A stretch of 64,000 nucleotides of DNA from Aplectana chamaeleonis (lineage: Eukaryota > Nematoda > Chromadorea > Rhabditida > Cosmocercidae): positions 558,001 to 622,000 of the forward strand of contig JAPDOI010000172.1 of NCBI GenBank assembly GCA_029168955.1, in the 5' to 3' direction. A model generated the notes under the pieces. The model had not been told where the DNA came from. It worked only from the letters and a program-made list of their open reading frames with translations, and did not search any database. The translations under genes were made by a program, and so were the position numbers. Of this stretch, positions 1 through 12,405 are shown one piece after another (within the stretch, counting starts at the first letter, position 1; the number at the start of each line of letters is the position of its first letter).

Positions 1-1330
1 CCCTGCCCAAGCAGGCGCTTTCTTGCATACGGCCACAGAAAAATCTTCATTTTTCAGGGTGAAACATGTTTTCATTTCGGCAATGCTAGAAGTCGCGTAC
101 GGTGGTTTTTGATCGAACGGACTCTTTGTCTTGTGATAACATTGTCAAACTCATAGAAAACTCCATTTTAAAGAGGTTTGTGTTGGAAAATCCCAAAATT
201 ATCACACACGATTGTTGCACGATGAGCATTTAAGTCCTTTCAAACATAAAAATAGAGTACTTTTAAACGAGTTGTGGTCGAAAGGTGCTTTAGCTGCCCA
301 CTTTAGCAATTTCGCCCCTTTTGTCCCTTGGAGAGCAGCGGTATTGTATAGTTTACACCAATGGAAGTAGGACCTGGTGAGGTTGCGCACTCGTCCTAAC
401 ATACGGTACAATACTCGCCCTAATTTACTCAAAGTCGCGAAATCGCGACTTCTATTCTTCAACAATGTTTACAAATGCTGAAAAGTTTGTCTCACTCTCA
501 AAATTTGAACTACATTTGAAATTTTGATTAAATTCAAAATTTTGGACAGTTCGGAATTTCAAAGTTCGCTTCAAATTTTAAGTTTCAAAATTTTAATCAA
601 ACTCGGTTTAACAAAAAAAAAATATTTTTTTTTCAAAATCTGAAATAAATTCGGCAGAAATTCGCAAATAAAAAATCAGAATTCAATAATCAGAAATAAA
701 TTCGAATAGATTTGCGGCGTTAAAAATTTAATCAACTGCCGACTAGAAAATCAGAAAAGAATCGAATTCGAAAATCAGAAATAAGTTGAATCACATTCTG
801 AATTATTGAAATTTATTGAATTTGTAATATTAAAAAGTTGAACATATTACCGAGCTCCCAAAACTTTTATTAAGCAACAGTTTCCCAAAAAAATCAAATC
901 GAAAGTTTGAAAAAAATGGGAAGTTCAAAATCACGATTAATATTGAATAAAACTCAGAAATTCCGAACTTTGAATAAGTTTTCAATGTTAAAAATTGAAT
1001 CAGATGCAAAATTTTTGAATTGAACTCGAATTCTCAAAATCTGAAAGAAATTGAAAATTTTCAAAAAAAAAAAACGAAAAAATTATAATTATATTCGGTT
1101 AATTATTGTGCATACATAAGTGTAAATAGCTATTCAAAAGGTCACGAAGTTCGCATAGAGAATGAAATGGGAAGTTTGCGAAAATTCTCCGAATTAGCGG
1201 AATGTGTGCGGTGACAAGTCTGCAGCCCCTCAATTGAATTTAGAAAAAGCCATTACATTTCAAAGTTTAAACCTCAATAGCAGTGAATTGATTTTTATTC
1301 CGTGAAACAACTACTCTGCCAATCTCTATT
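1..1330. other. AT-rich spacer, no gene seen
   Basis: No coding region is recognisable. From about 480 to 1080 the sequence is strongly A/T-rich and built from degenerate iterations of GAATTC/AAAATTT-type words, such as AAATTCAAAATTTT and TCAGAAATAAATTCG. It looks like decayed low-complexity DNA. The short open frames here have no family resemblance. Confidence 0.6.
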
Positions 1331-1927
1331 TACTGTGCTTATCTGGGCCAAATTCCGGTCCGCGATTGCGTCTCGACACGCTTTGCAGCCGCACGCGCTC
1401 GAGTCAGCCGGGTTTCCAGCCCGAAAGCCGACTCGATGTGGCTTTTTTATACAATTTTCTCCAATTTTTCTTAGTTTCCAGTTCCCAAAACCCACCTAGA
1501 GTCAGCAGTTCGGCGGCTGCGGCGCTGGAAGCTCTTGTGACTCGGGAGCGTGCGGCCGCAAAGCGTGTCGAGACGCAATTGCGGACCGGAATTCGGCCCA
1601 GATAAGCACAGTACAATGTTTCTACGAAAGAACGTGAGTGACTCTGTCGACTTCTGGTGAGCATGCATGCGTTCGCCGAGAGGAGAGGAATTATCTCGGG
1701 AGCGCCCGTTTATGGCTCACCTCAGGTACTTCGAGTAGGGGAGCAGTACGAAAACGGACTTTCTCAGAACTTCTTTATCGAATCGGATAGAGGGCGACGT
1801 GTACGTTCGAATGGTACCACACACTATAGGGAAAAATGGAGAAAGAAACTAGTTATGACGAAAAGTCGCAAAAGTCGCGATTTCGCGACTTTCGCGACTT
1901 CTTTGAGTAAATTAGGGCGAGTATTGT
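407..1927. repeat. Inverted-repeat pair around a palindromic TCGCGA core
   Basis: Positions 407-453 and 1870-1927 are inverted copies. Both contain AATACTCGCCCTAATTTACTC (or its complement) next to the self-complementary core AAGTCGCGA-AA-TCGCGACTT. The right arm carries an extra TCGCGACTT iteration. The pair could be the ends of a 1.5-kb foldback element or two independent insertions. The separate foldback at 1331-1613 lies between the arms. Confidence 0.5.
1331..1613. mobile_element. MITE-like foldback with long terminal inverted repeats
   Basis: The left end TACTGTGCTTATCTGGGC is matched by its complement GCCCAGATAAGCACAGTA at the right end. Inward, the arms continue through CGTCTCGACACGCTTTGC and its complement, giving roughly 80-90-bp arms around an AT-rich loop. 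No transposase is encoded. The structure is a non-autonomous DNA transposon of unknown superfamily. Confidence 0.7.
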
Positions 1928-2244
1928 AGTTTGTTGGTGGTGTCACTCATTTTTCCGTTACAGCTCAGATAGATCGGCGAGTCTGTGTTTTCACCGACAA
2001 GACTACACCTGTGGAAGCAATGACAACAGGTGAAAATGTGAGAGTTAAAACAAAATTTCACCGAGCAATATAGGTTATTTCGAAAAAATGAGTGATAACA
2101 CAATCAGACTACAGTATGTTAGGGAGAGTCCACAACCTCACCAAGTCCTACGACCATTGATGTATACTATATCTAGTACAGAGCGGCCGTTTTTTGTCGA
2201 ACTATCATCGCCAGATATTATGCTTCGCTATCAGGCATGTGCGA

Positions 2245-2850
2245 CAATTGCCGCTTGCCGGTTGCCGTTTGCCGGCCAATTTCGGACAAATTTGTCGCTT
2301 GTCTTTGCCGTTTTTCCTCTATAACTTCGAGAGAATTCGGCAAAAGGTGTGCAATAAAATAACAAATGCCGCTATTAGGAGGCGCATGACAAGCCCGATA
2401 AGGATTAGGAGCAAAAAACTTTGAATTCTGTGCGATGAAATTGGAACACGAAACAAATGAATGACTACTAATCAGAAAAAGGTTCACACTACAGAACCTC
2501 GAAAGATTACTATTACTTTTCATTCCTATTACCATAGTTCGATATAATACTCATTCCAGTTCTGTTTTTTATATCACGTACCTACATACATATTGTACCA
2601 TGGTAAGAGGTTCAACATCTTGTGGTATTAATGAAAAACTATTTCACATCTTGCTATAGAAATACGAAATGTACTTGAGAAATTAGTGATTTTTTTACCG
2701 TTACTTTTTGAACATTCGTATGGCTTTTTGCAGAAGGTTTTTTACTTTGCCGTTTGTCGATAGTCGATTGCCGTTTGCCGGCCATTTTTGGACAAAATTT
2801 GTCGATTTCCGTTTGCCGATTTTCAAAATCGTTTGCCGCACATCCCTGTT
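2245..2850. repeat. Two copies of a TTGCCGTTTGCCGGCC-type repeat
   Basis: Positions about 2250-2315 and 2745-2850 share TTGCCG/TTTGCCGGCC iterations followed by TTTGGACAAA and TTTGTCG. The copies lie about 500 bp apart in the same orientation. They resemble the other iterated-motif GC-rich repeats in the window. No coding potential was recognised around them, and 2316-2744 holds nothing I can assign. Confidence 0.45.
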
Positions 2851-3161
2851 CGCTATGGCTCATTGCTCTGCTGCTAGTAATATAATACATGAAATCGGAC
2901 AAGCACGCTCGTACCGATGAGAAGGGACGCAGAGCCATCGTAATCCTGCGCATAAATTAAACAGCGCTGGCTGCATGGCAGCGGACTTCGTCGCATATCT
3001 TACGGCAATCCCACTATTTTCTGACCAGCCTTGTTTTTCACCAATAGCATGGTTCGCAAACGGCCGTGTGGAGACAACAGTTGATTATAAAGCTATATTT
3101 CGTCGCAATTGCGAAGAAGTTTGACTCGGTCGCGATAAAGAAAGCGACACTAGATTTTGGC

Positions 3162-3714
3162 TTAAAGGCAGTGGTCGCGATAAAATATGCTTGTCTTCTT
3201 TCCCTCTCTAAAACATGTACTGGGTTTAGAGCAGAAGGCCTACAAGAAAAAATCGCGAAAAACTGCTCTTCTGGGCCAAATTTTGATCCTGAACTTTTTT
3301 GTCTTTTGATGGTGGACGAGCCCACTCGACATCATCGGCAGCGATGATCTCTGATATCAAGAACATCAGCTGGCTTGAAATTGAATTTCAGTCAATGAAC
3401 ATTATCCTTCGGACTCATCTAGTCAAAAACATTGACTGGAGTGCTTGCTTTCATTGGTCAACTCTTTTCATTACGTAAATTTGCATTTATCTCTTCCTCT
3501 GAACGTCGATGATTTTTGACTGCTCGGCATGAGGCTGCGATCTTTTTTTGCTGCGCTGTGCACGTGTGCACGAACTGGCATCTTTGGGCCCTAGAAACTC
3601 TAATTCTAACCCGTTTTTCACCGCGCTACCTTTATAGTTTTTCAGCTGTTTTCTATCTAGGCTGATTTTCATAGTTTTTTAGATAACGTTTTTCATCGCG
3701 ACCACTGCCTTTAA
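3162..3714. mobile_element. TTAA-flanked MITE, family A (copy 1)
   Basis: The element starts TTAA-AGGCAGTGGTCGCGAT and ends ATCGCGACCACTGCCT-TTAA, so both ends carry the TTAA tetranucleotide outside an inverted repeat of about 20 bp. The interior includes GATGGTGGACGAGCC and a GGTTGACTAGATGAG-like stretch, both shared with the copies at 14.6-15.0 kb and 48.4-48.9 kb. No transposase is present. A TTAA target duplication is what piggyBac-type transposases produce; that assignment is inference. Confidence 0.75.
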
Positions 3715-4309
3715 AACTATTCTGGGGGGGGGGGGAGACTCTAGAAAATGAAATGATTCATCCATGAAAATGAAAATTTGGGCTGATATCATATGCCTGA
3801 TAGCGTTATCAGTCATTGTTCTCGTGTAGACTCCATGGAAATACTTCGACTTCCGAAAGGGGTATCATTCATTCTTCGACTGAATTTTTTCAAAGTTATG
3901 AAACTCTTGTTCACAAAGGGGTGATTTCATTCATGCAATCTTCAGATCTTGGTGTACAGATATTCTTTTTTTCTAACGGTAAAAAATTGTCTTAGGTAAA
4001 GTACTGTCGCCACAACAAGAATCAGCCCCGGCTGCTAATTTATGAAGCCCTCAAAAAAAAAACAATTTTCGACATTTGTGGGGGAACACAACGTCTCCTG
4101 GCTGAATTTTACCTGGGCTGGAAGTCATGCGCCAAAAAAATAACGGCTGCCGTTAGATATGCGATAAAGTCCGCAGCCATGCAGCCGGCGCTATTTAATT
4201 TACGCTCAGGATTACGGTAGCCCTGGGTCCATTTTGATCGCGGCGAGCGTGCTTGTCAAAATCGTGGGCTTTTGGGAATTGCCCAAGATGTTAGCTGCGT
4301 CGCAGCTTC

Positions 4310-4690
4310 TTAAGCCATTGTTATACCCCATGACAGGCCTGTCGTGGTCGCAGAACACTGCTACGTCGCTGTCGCTGAGTGCGAGCCGCCGCTGTCGCTG
4401 AGGGCCAGGAAACACCCAGTAGGATGCTGGATTTGGCTGGGTCGCTGTCGCTGACACCCGTCGCAGTGCACTGCACTGCGACGGTTAGCCGCGACAGCGA
4501 CCGGTTACTACACGGTTTCCACATTTCAGGCACAACATCCTCTTTCGAGCCAGCGACCGCGACAGGGGCTGCGAACTGTTCTTGGGACAGTATTTTTCTA
4601 CTGTGTGGGTCCGGTCCCGACACGATTTGTATCAGTTGACCGCACCTGTCGCGGTCGCAAACTTTGGGTATAACAATGGTGCCTCAGCAA
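4310..4690. repeat. Foldback with GTCGCTGTCGCTG iterations
   Basis: The outer arms CCATTGTTATACCC (about 4314) and GGGTATAACAATGG (about 4666) are perfect complements. Inside are repeated GTCGCTGTCGCTGA and CGACAGCGACCG words in both orientations, plus TGTCGCGGTCGCA/GTCGTGGTCGCA near the ends. This is a non-coding foldback built from a short GC-rich word. Confidence 0.6.
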
Positions 4691-5034
4691 GGACGTAATT
4701 TGAAGGCGTGTGGGGACGAGTTTCCACATTTTTATTAGGACATTTCAAATTAAACATTTTTCGGATCAGGAGAAAAAAAAATTCAAAATCCTTGTGTCAT
4801 ATCCACCAGTACTGTCCAACTGTCCAACAGCATAATGGTGACTCGGGTTTGAATTTCGAAAACGTTTGGGGTAAAATTCAAAGTGGTCCAGACAAATTAA
4901 GTATGCCGCTGCACTGCGCTATGTGCACTACATATAGAAGGATCTGGGGATGAGATTGTGAGCTCTCTTCTTGAATTGTAATCAATGGCAGCAATATATT
5001 GTTTGATAGGGTCCGTCACTCAGATCCCATATCC

Positions 5035-8000
5035 TTACATATAACAGTCGGCGTGGTGGTGTGCCTGACCGAGTGTCTGGCACGTCTGACCGATGTCTGA
5101 CCGACGTCTGACCAACGTCTGACCAACGTCTGACCGACGTCTGTCTGACCGGTTTTCAAATTTCCAGCAATTTTCAACCCTATCACTCAGAGCACGTTAT
5201 TGTTTCAGTACACCGAGGTGGCGGAATATGAGTGGGGCTTAGGAGGAGCGCGCACATCATTAAGATCGTGGTGGGACCATCTTAGATGTTGACTATTGGG
5301 TCCTTTTAACTTTGTTAGTAACGGATCACGCTGGGACCATCGTAGCTGTTGAACCGATGCGTACAACATGTGCGGGGCTCAGGGACAACCAAGAAGTACT
5401 TTGTAAAATCCTTACATATAACAATCGGCGTGGTGGTGTGTCTGACCGAGTGTCTGGCACGTCTGACCGACGTCTGTCTGACCGGGTTTCAAATTTCCCG
5501 CAATTTTCAACCCTATCACTCAGAGCACGTTATTGTTTCAGTACACCGAGGTGGCGGAATATGAGTGGGGCTTAGGAGGAGCGGGCACATCATTAAGATC
5601 GTGGTGGGACCATCTTAGATGTTGACTATTGGGTCCTTTTAACTTTGTTAGTAACGGATCACGCTGGGACCATCGTAGCTGTTGAATCGATGCGTACAAC
5701 ATGTGCGGGGCTCAGGGACAACCAAGAAGTACTTTGTGAAAAAAGTGGTCAGGGCTCCGGGTCCATTGCGTAAAACGACACGGAAAGTGCGCGGGACTTC
5801 GGAATCGGCGCGTACAGCATGTGCGGGGCTCAGGGGCAACCAAGAAGGACTTTGTAAAAGTGGGCGGTCTTTGTAAAAGTGGGCGGGGCTTTGGGTCTAT
5901 CGCGTAAAACGACACGGAAAGTGCGCGGGGCTTCGGAATCGACGCGTACAGCATGTGCGGGGCCCAGAAACAACCAAGAAGTACTTTGTGAAAGTGGGCA
6001 GGGCTCCGGGTCCATTGCGTAAAACGACACGGAAAGTTCGCGGGACTTCGGAATCGACGCGTACAACATGTGCGGGGCTCAGGGACAACCAAGAAGTACT
6101 TTGTGAAAAAAGTGGTCAGGGCTCCGGGTCCATTGCGTATAACGACACGGAAAGTGCGCGGGGGGTCCATTGCGTATAACGACACGGAAAGTGCGCGGGA
6201 CTTCGGAATCGGCGCGTACAGCATGTGCGGGGCTCAGGGGCAACCAAGAAAGACTTTGTAAAAGTGGGCGGTCTTTGTGAAAGTGGGCGGGGCTTTGGGT
6301 CCATCGCGTAAAACGACACGGAAAGTGCGCGGGGCTTTGGAATCGACGCGTACAGCATGTGCGGGGCCCAGAAACAACCAAGAAGTACTTTGTGAAAGTG
6401 GGCAGGGCTCCGGGTCCATTGCGTAAAACGACACGGAAAGTTCGCGGGACTTCGGAATCGACGCGTACAGCATGTGCGGGGCCCAGAGACAACCAAGAAG
6501 TACTTTGTGAAAGTGGGCAGGGCTCCGGGTCCATTGCGTAAAACGACACGGAAAGTGCGCGGGACTTCGGAATCGGCGCGTACAGCATGTGCGGGGCTCA
6601 GATCCTTATCCTCATCCTTACATATAACAATCGGCGTGGTGGTGTGTCTGACCGGCGTCCTATAGACGGATGTCTGTCTGTCCGGTCGTTTGAATTTCCC
6701 GCAATTTTTGACTCCATCAGTCAGAGCGCGTTATTGTTCCAACAATACATGACAAATGTCGCGGAAGGTGAGTTAGGTTTAGAAGGAGCGCGCACAGCAT
6801 TAAGATCGTGGCGGGACCACCCTAGCTGTTGCGTATCAAGTTTTTTGAGTTTCCTTCGCTACAAATCGAGGTGTGACTACACTAGCTGTTGAAGTGACCC
6901 CTAGAACGTTCATGGGGCTCTGGGACCACCACGAGGTACTTTGTGAAGGTGGGCTTCGGGTTTACCGCAAGGTTCGCGCTATTAGTAAGGGAACGTGGCC
7001 GCGGTCTGACCTGTTTTAACGAAAGCAAACGCGAATCCAGCAAATCCTCATCCTTATCCTCATCCTCATCCTTACATATAACAATCGGCGTGGTGGTGTG
7101 TCTGACCGAGTGTCTGGCACGTCTGACCGATGTCTGACCGACGTCTGACCAACGTCTGACCAACGTCTGACCGACGTCTGTCTGACCGGGTTTCAAATTT
7201 CCCGCAATTTTCAACCCTATCACTCAGAGCACGTTATTGTTTCAGTACACCGAGGTGGCGGAATATGAGTGGGGCTTAGGAGGAGCGCGCACATCATTAA
7301 GATCGTGGTGGGACCATCTTAGATGTTGACTATTGGGTCCTTTTAACTTTGTTAGTAACGGATCACGCTGAGACCATCGTAGCCGTTGAATCGATGCGTA
7401 CAACATGTGCGGGGCCCAGAGACAACCAAGAAGTACTTTGTGAAAAAAGTGGTCAGGGCTCCGGGTCCATTGCGTAAAACGACACGGAAAGTGCGCGGGA
7501 CTTCGGAATAGGCGCGTACAGCATGTGCGGGGCTCAGAGACAACCAAGAAGTACTTTGTGAAAGTGGGCAGGGCTCCGGGTCCATTGCATGAAACGACAC
7601 GGAAAGTGCGCGGGACTTCGGAATCGGCGCGTACAGCATGTGCGGGGCTCAGATCCTTATCCTCATCCTTACATATAACAATCGGCGTGGTGGTGTGTCT
7701 GACCGGCGTCCTACCGACGGATGTCTGTCTGTCCGGTCGTTTGAATTTCCCGCAATTTTTGACTCCATCAGTCAGAGCGCGTTATTGTTCCAACAATACA
7801 TGACGAATGTCGCGGAAGGTGAGTTAGGTTTAGAAGGAGCGCGCACAGCATTAAGATCGTGGCGGGACCACCCTAGCTGTTGCGTATCAAGTTTTTTGAG
7901 TTTCCTTCGCTACAAATCGAGGTGTGACCACACTAGCTGTTGAAGTGACCCCTAGAACGTGCATGGAGCTCTGGGACCACCACGAGGTACTTTGTGAAGG

Positions 8001-8150
8001 TGGGCTTCGGGTTTACCGCAAGGTTCGCGCTATTAGTAATGGAACGTGGCCGCGGTCTGACCTGTTTTAACGAAAGCAAACGCGAATCCAGCAAATCCTC
8101 AACCTTATCCTCATCCTCATACATTATAATGGGCGTGATCATGTGTCTAA
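5035..8150. repeat. Mosaic satellite, block 1 (about 115-bp and 11-bp units)
   Basis: Units of roughly 115-118 bp recur between about 5680 and 7640, recognisable by GTACTTTGTGAAAGTGGGC, GGTCCATTGCGTAAAACG and GTACAGCATGTGCGGGGC. The start TTACATATAACAATCGGCG recurs at about 5035, 5410, 6620, 7073, 7671 and 9923. It is followed by CGTCTGACCGA-type 11-bp iterations. A larger duplication with a 1051-bp shift is visible, since GATCCTTATCC occurs at 6601 and 7652. Several open frames cross this block on both strands, but they reflect stop-free repeat units and not a gene. Confidence 0.85.
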
Positions 8151-8399
8151 ACACTGTAGCTGTTGCATATGGACTTTTCAGCTTTCCATTGAAGTAGGTC
8201 GCATTAGGGAGTACTGAGAGGAGTATCATAGACTTTATAAGTCCACCTACGTTTCTTATAGCGATGCACAGTCCTATCTCTACCCTCGCAGAGTATGTTT
8301 CGCCATGATGTGTGTCTGAGCAACTATCTGTACGTATGCAGGCAAGCACGGGTGAATAAATGGCGCTCAAAAATCAGAATTTTTTGTCATAAAGTAGAA

Positions 8400-9900
8400 C
8401 ACGATAATGTTCTGCCAATTTGGAGAACGTCGTAGAAAACAAGTAGAGGTTCAGAAGGATCACGCACAGTGCCGTGGAAAGTGAGTAAGCGGTTTATGAA
8501 CAGCGCGCACGTCATAACAAAGGTGAATAAGGGTCCACAATGTGCGTGCAGTGTCGTTGGTAGGGAGAAGGGTACAAGAGGAGCGCGTCTAGCGTCGTGG
8601 AAGTAAATAGGGTTTCAGGAGGCGCGCACAGAAGTCTTGGGAAACTATTAGGAGACTATGAAAAGCGCGCACAATGGATTTTATAGTGAATGGAGGTTTA
8701 TGAGGAACGCGCACAGGTTTAGGAAGAGCGCGCATGGTCGTGAGAAACGATTTGAAGTTGAAGAGGAACGAGCCCAAACTTGAAGAGAAAGCTATTGTTC
8801 AGGAGGTGCCTAACCAGGGTCACGGAAGGTTAGTGGGATCTCAGGAGGTTCGCGCTGTGTCGCTGGAGGGAGTAAGGTTATAGGAGGAGTGCGCTCAAGG
8901 AGTTTGATGGTGGATAGGTTTATGGAGCGCCCGTACGGGTTAAGGTATAGCGCGCGCACTGTCGTGAGGTGACCGCAAGTAGGAGAGGAGCGTGCATGAA
9001 AAGTCTAGAAAGTGAGTAGTGGCTTTGAAGGGGCACACATAGTGTTTTGGATAGTGAGCGGGGTTTTAGGGAGAGCGCTGGCAGAGTCGTTGGAAGTGAT
9101 GAGAGATTGAAGAGGAGCGGGCAAAACGTCGTCAAAGATGAGTAGTGGTAGAACCCGAAACGTGTAACAGATGCGGAGTAGGGATTTAGCAGGAGCGCGT
9201 ACTGTGTTATGGAAAAGAGGTTTAGGTTTTGAGCTCGCACAGTGTAGTAATTGGAGGACGTACAGTAGAAGCTCGCACAGTGGTACAGTTTTTTTTGTAG
9301 AGCGAACGGTGATTCATGAAAAGTCCGCGCAATGTGCTGTATAGTGAACAGAGTTTGGGAACAGCGCGCAGTGTCTTTGGAAGTAAGCAGGGTTCGGATA
9401 GGAGCTCACAACGTCTAGGACAGTTCGTACGCAATGGAGACGGTGCGCGCACCACTGTGGGAGGTGTGAGAGAGTTCATAAGGAGCGCGCACAGCGCCGG
9501 AGAAAAAGACTAGACTTTTTAGGGACGTGCGCACACTATTGTTGAAGAGGTATACAGGTTCAAGGGGAGCGCGCTTCACGTTTAGAATTGATTAGATTTT
9601 GAGGGGGCGTGCGCACACCATTGTAAAACGTTCACAGAGGTTTAAGAGGAGCGCACACTATCGTGAAAGGTGTATAGGGTTCAAAAGGAGCGCGCACAAA
9701 ATTGACGAAAATGATTGTGGTTCATAGGGGTGTGCGCATACCATTAGAAAAGATGTGTAGGGGTTTAGGAGGAACCCGCACGACGTCCGGAAGAGTGTTT
9801 TGAGCTTGGGAGGAAGCGCACATCCTGTTTTTTGGTGTATAGGAGTTAAGGATGAGCGAATTGTTGAGGAAAGTTACTTGAGTTTGAAGAGGTGTGCGTA
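8400..9900. repeat. Mosaic satellite, block 2 (degenerate 55-60-bp units)
   Basis: A GGAGGAGCGCGCACA core followed by GT(C/G)GTGGAAAGTGAGTAGGGTTT recurs roughly every 55-60 bp with many substitutions. The units are more diverged than in the flanking blocks. No open frame is conserved from unit to unit. Confidence 0.75.
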
Positions 9901-10079
9901 CTTCACTCCGGAAGGTGTATCCTTACATATGACAATCGGCGTGGTGGTGCGTCTGACCGAGTGTCTGGCATGTATGACCGACGTCTGTTTGACCGTGTTT
10001 CAAATTTCCCGAAATTTTCAACCCCATCACTTAGAGCACGTTATTATTTCAGTACGCCGAGAAAATGGCAGGAGGTGAG

Positions 10080-10990
10080 TGGGATTTAGGAGCGAGCACA
10101 GCATTGCGATCGTGGCGGTACCACCGTAGCTGTTGCGTACTGATTCTTTTGAATTTTCCTAATTATGGATCGTGGTGGGACCACCGTAACTGTTGCATAT
10201 TGAATACTTTAAACTTTCATCGTTATCGATCGTGGTGGGACTACCCTGCCTGTTGCATATTGCATTCTTTAAGCTTCTCCGTCACGATTCTTGGTGGGAC
10301 CATCGTACCTGATGCATATTGAGTCCTTTAAACTTTCATCGTTATGGATCGTGGTGGGACTACCCTACTCGCTGCATATTTGCTCCTTCAAACTTTAACC
10401 GCTATGGATCGCGGTGGGACCCCCCTACCTGTTTCATATTAGGTCCTTTAAACTTTCATAGCTATGGATCGAGAAGGGATCACCGTACATGTTGCATATT
10501 GAGTCCTCTGAACTTTCACCGTTATGGATCGTGGTGGAACCACCCTGCCTGTTGCATATTGCATTCTTTAAGCTTCTCCGTTACGATTCTTGGTGTGACC
10601 ATCGTAGCTGTTACATATTTGCTCCTTCAAAATTTCAGCGTTGTGGATCGTGGTGGGACCACCTTCATGTTGAATATTGAATTCTTTTAGCTTATTTGTT
10701 ACGAATCGTGGTGAGACCACCGTAGCTGTTGCGTATCGGGTTCTTTAAACTTTTGCCGTTATGGATCGTGGTTGGACCGTCACAGCTGTAGCATTTTGCG
10801 TTCTTTTAGCTTCATCGTTATGAATCGTTTTGAGACTACCGTAGATGATGCGTATCGGGCTCTTCGAACTGTTTTCGTTTCGGACGGTGGTGGGACCGCC
10901 ATGACTTTTGCGTATTGAGTGCTTTAAACTTTCTCTGTTTGGGATCGGGTTGGGATCACCCTAAATGTTGTCCATTGAGTCCTTCCCGCC
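10080..10990. repeat. Mosaic satellite, block 3 (60-bp units)
   Basis: A unit beginning GATCGTGGTGGGACCACC and containing GTAGCTGTTGCATATTGAG and TTTAAACTTTCATCGTTATG repeats at 60-bp spacing (for example 10168, 10228, 10347, 10407), giving about 14 units. GGTGG-GA-CCACC is a near-palindrome in each unit. The 60-bp length is a multiple of three, so long frames stay open on the plus strand; I treat these as incidental. Confidence 0.85.
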
Positions 10991-11029
10991 CATCGTTTGA
11001 CGGAGCCACACAAATGATACACATAGTTA

Positions 11030-11645
11030 ATGGAGATCAGGGTGAAAAGCTGTAGTGTGAATTCCCATTAGATGCGTTCCAAGTGAACCCAGATGTTCCC
11101 ATTGATCCTTAAAATGTTAGCCTAGAACAAAAAGCCTGGGGAGGTGACCGTAAATACTTTTGGTCATCAGTGGGAGGGGATCATAGCTTTGCTGAGGTCT
11201 CACAGGACGGTATGCTTAAGTTTGATGGAGGGAGGCCGGAAGAAGCCAGCCCATCATTTGGTCAAGTCAACGAATGCTACACATACTTAGTACACGGAAG
11301 CCGTAGGAAGCCGGTCTAACGTTCGGCGAAGACAAATGAATGCTACTCATAGTTGATGGAGGGAGGCCGGGAGAAGCCAGCTTATCGTTTGTCCAAGGCG
11401 AACGAATGCTACACATAGGTAATGGAAGCAGGCCGGGTGAAGCCAGCTCATAGCTGGGCGATGCCAAACCAGTGCTACACATGCTTAGTAAGGGGAGACC
11501 GGAGGAAGCCGGTCCACCGTCTGGCGGAGCTAAATAATATGTTACACACAGCTGATGAAGGCAGGCACGGAGAAGCCGGTCCACCGTTTGGCGAAGTCAA
11601 AGGAATTTTACACATGTTCAATAATGGGAGGCCGAAAGCAGAGGA
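11030..11645. repeat. Mosaic satellite, block 4 (65-66-bp units)
   Basis: A unit containing AATGCTACACATA, GGAGGGAGGCCGG and AAGCCGGTCCACCGTTTGG recurs at 65-66-bp spacing (11273, 11339, 11404, 11472, 11538, 11605). This block closes the satellite mosaic that began near 5035. Confidence 0.8.
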
Positions 11646-11784
11646 GATCGGCGGAGTCGTGAAAGCTAATCTTCGAAGCCGAGATGTTTTAAATAAAAAC
11701 ATTCTTATCAGTGTTTACTAGCAGTATCGTTTTCCATTAACAGATTCGTTACTTTTTTATTAGATCTGAATGGGCCTTCTGGAA

Positions 11785-11875
11785 GTGGGACGGCGAAGCC
11801 GGCCATCGAACCGGCGAAGCCGGTTCGCCAGCGGCGCTGGGCGGCGTCAGCCGCCTGGCGCAGCTGGTAGCTTTA
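11785..11875. repeat. GCCGGC-rich palindromic cluster
   Basis: Overlapping palindromes of the GGCGAAGCCGGC type occur here, together with GGCGGCGTCAGCCGCC. The same vocabulary (GCCGGCTTCGCCGGC, GCCGGCTGACGCCGGC) returns at 63425-63600, so the two loci probably belong to one dispersed family. Confidence 0.5.
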
Positions 11876-12080
11876 CAATCAGTCTTAAAAAAAGCCATCT
11901 GCACGCGAAAGGCGTGCGAATTCCGGCCAACTCCTATAGTCAATCATATAAACTACTAGCAGTTTAGAATTTGGTGTTGCCTTGCAAGTGTCCATATGTT
12001 TTGTAGAATAAATATATCCTATAAAATAAATATATCTTATAAATATATCCGTCATAAGACTTTGAATACAAAGCTTGGGT

Positions 12081-12154
12081 TTCAGGCAGAAATCGAACCC
12101 GCATTGCATCGCTTACCGGGCGAGAGTGTTACCATTACACTACCGACACCCCCT
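12081..12154 (-). other. tRNA-like sequence (tRNA pseudogene or SINE head)
   Basis: On the minus strand a TAGTGTAATGGTAA A-box-like segment is followed, about 40 bases later, by GGGTTCGATTTC, which matches an internal-promoter B box. A four-pair anticodon stem TCGC/GCGA encloses a seven-base loop CCGGTAA whose centre would be GGT. Position 33 is C, not the expected T; the T stem needs two G-U pairs; and the acceptor stem does not pair. I therefore read it as a decayed tRNA or a tRNA-derived SINE head, not a working tRNA gene. Confidence 0.4.
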
Positions 12155-12272
12155 GCATCCCTCAGCTATTCACACATGAACTGCGTAGGCACAACAGCAA
12201 TCACCCGTTAACGGGTATGATCTGGTAAGCACATATCGGAATTAAATCCAGTTGAGCTGAGGATCTGAAAGA

Positions 12273-12405
12273 TGTTGTTTCGATGTTTCTAGAATGTTTT
12301 GATGCCTCATTTTTGGCATGATATATAATCGAACCAGCATCTTGTGATTGTATATCATGCCGAAACTAAGGCATCAAAACATTCTAAAAACATCAAAACT
12401 ATATC
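12273..12405. mobile_element. Small foldback MITE
   Basis: GATGTTTCTAGAATGTTTTGATGCC and the downstream inverted copy GGCATCAAAACATTCTAAAAACATC form arms of about 25 bp, extended inward by GGCATGATATATAATC and its partner GATTGTATATCATGCC. The loop is only a few tens of bases. Nothing is encoded. Confidence 0.65.

Noticed and set aside
5712..6588. Long minus-strand frames of about 170 codons with a recurring LYAPIPKSRALSVS-type segment
   Set aside because: They coincide with the 115-bp satellite units and exist because the unit lacks stops in that frame. Neighbouring frames are also open, and no domain is recognised.
10425..10440. CTGTTTCA, which matches the core of the nematode piRNA upstream motif
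   Set aside because: It occurs once, as a variant of the CTGTTGCAT word in a 60-bp satellite unit, so chance explains it.
10080..11645. Regularly spaced repeats that might suggest a CRISPR array
   Set aside because: The units are contiguous tandem repeats without unique spacers, and the genome is eukaryotic.
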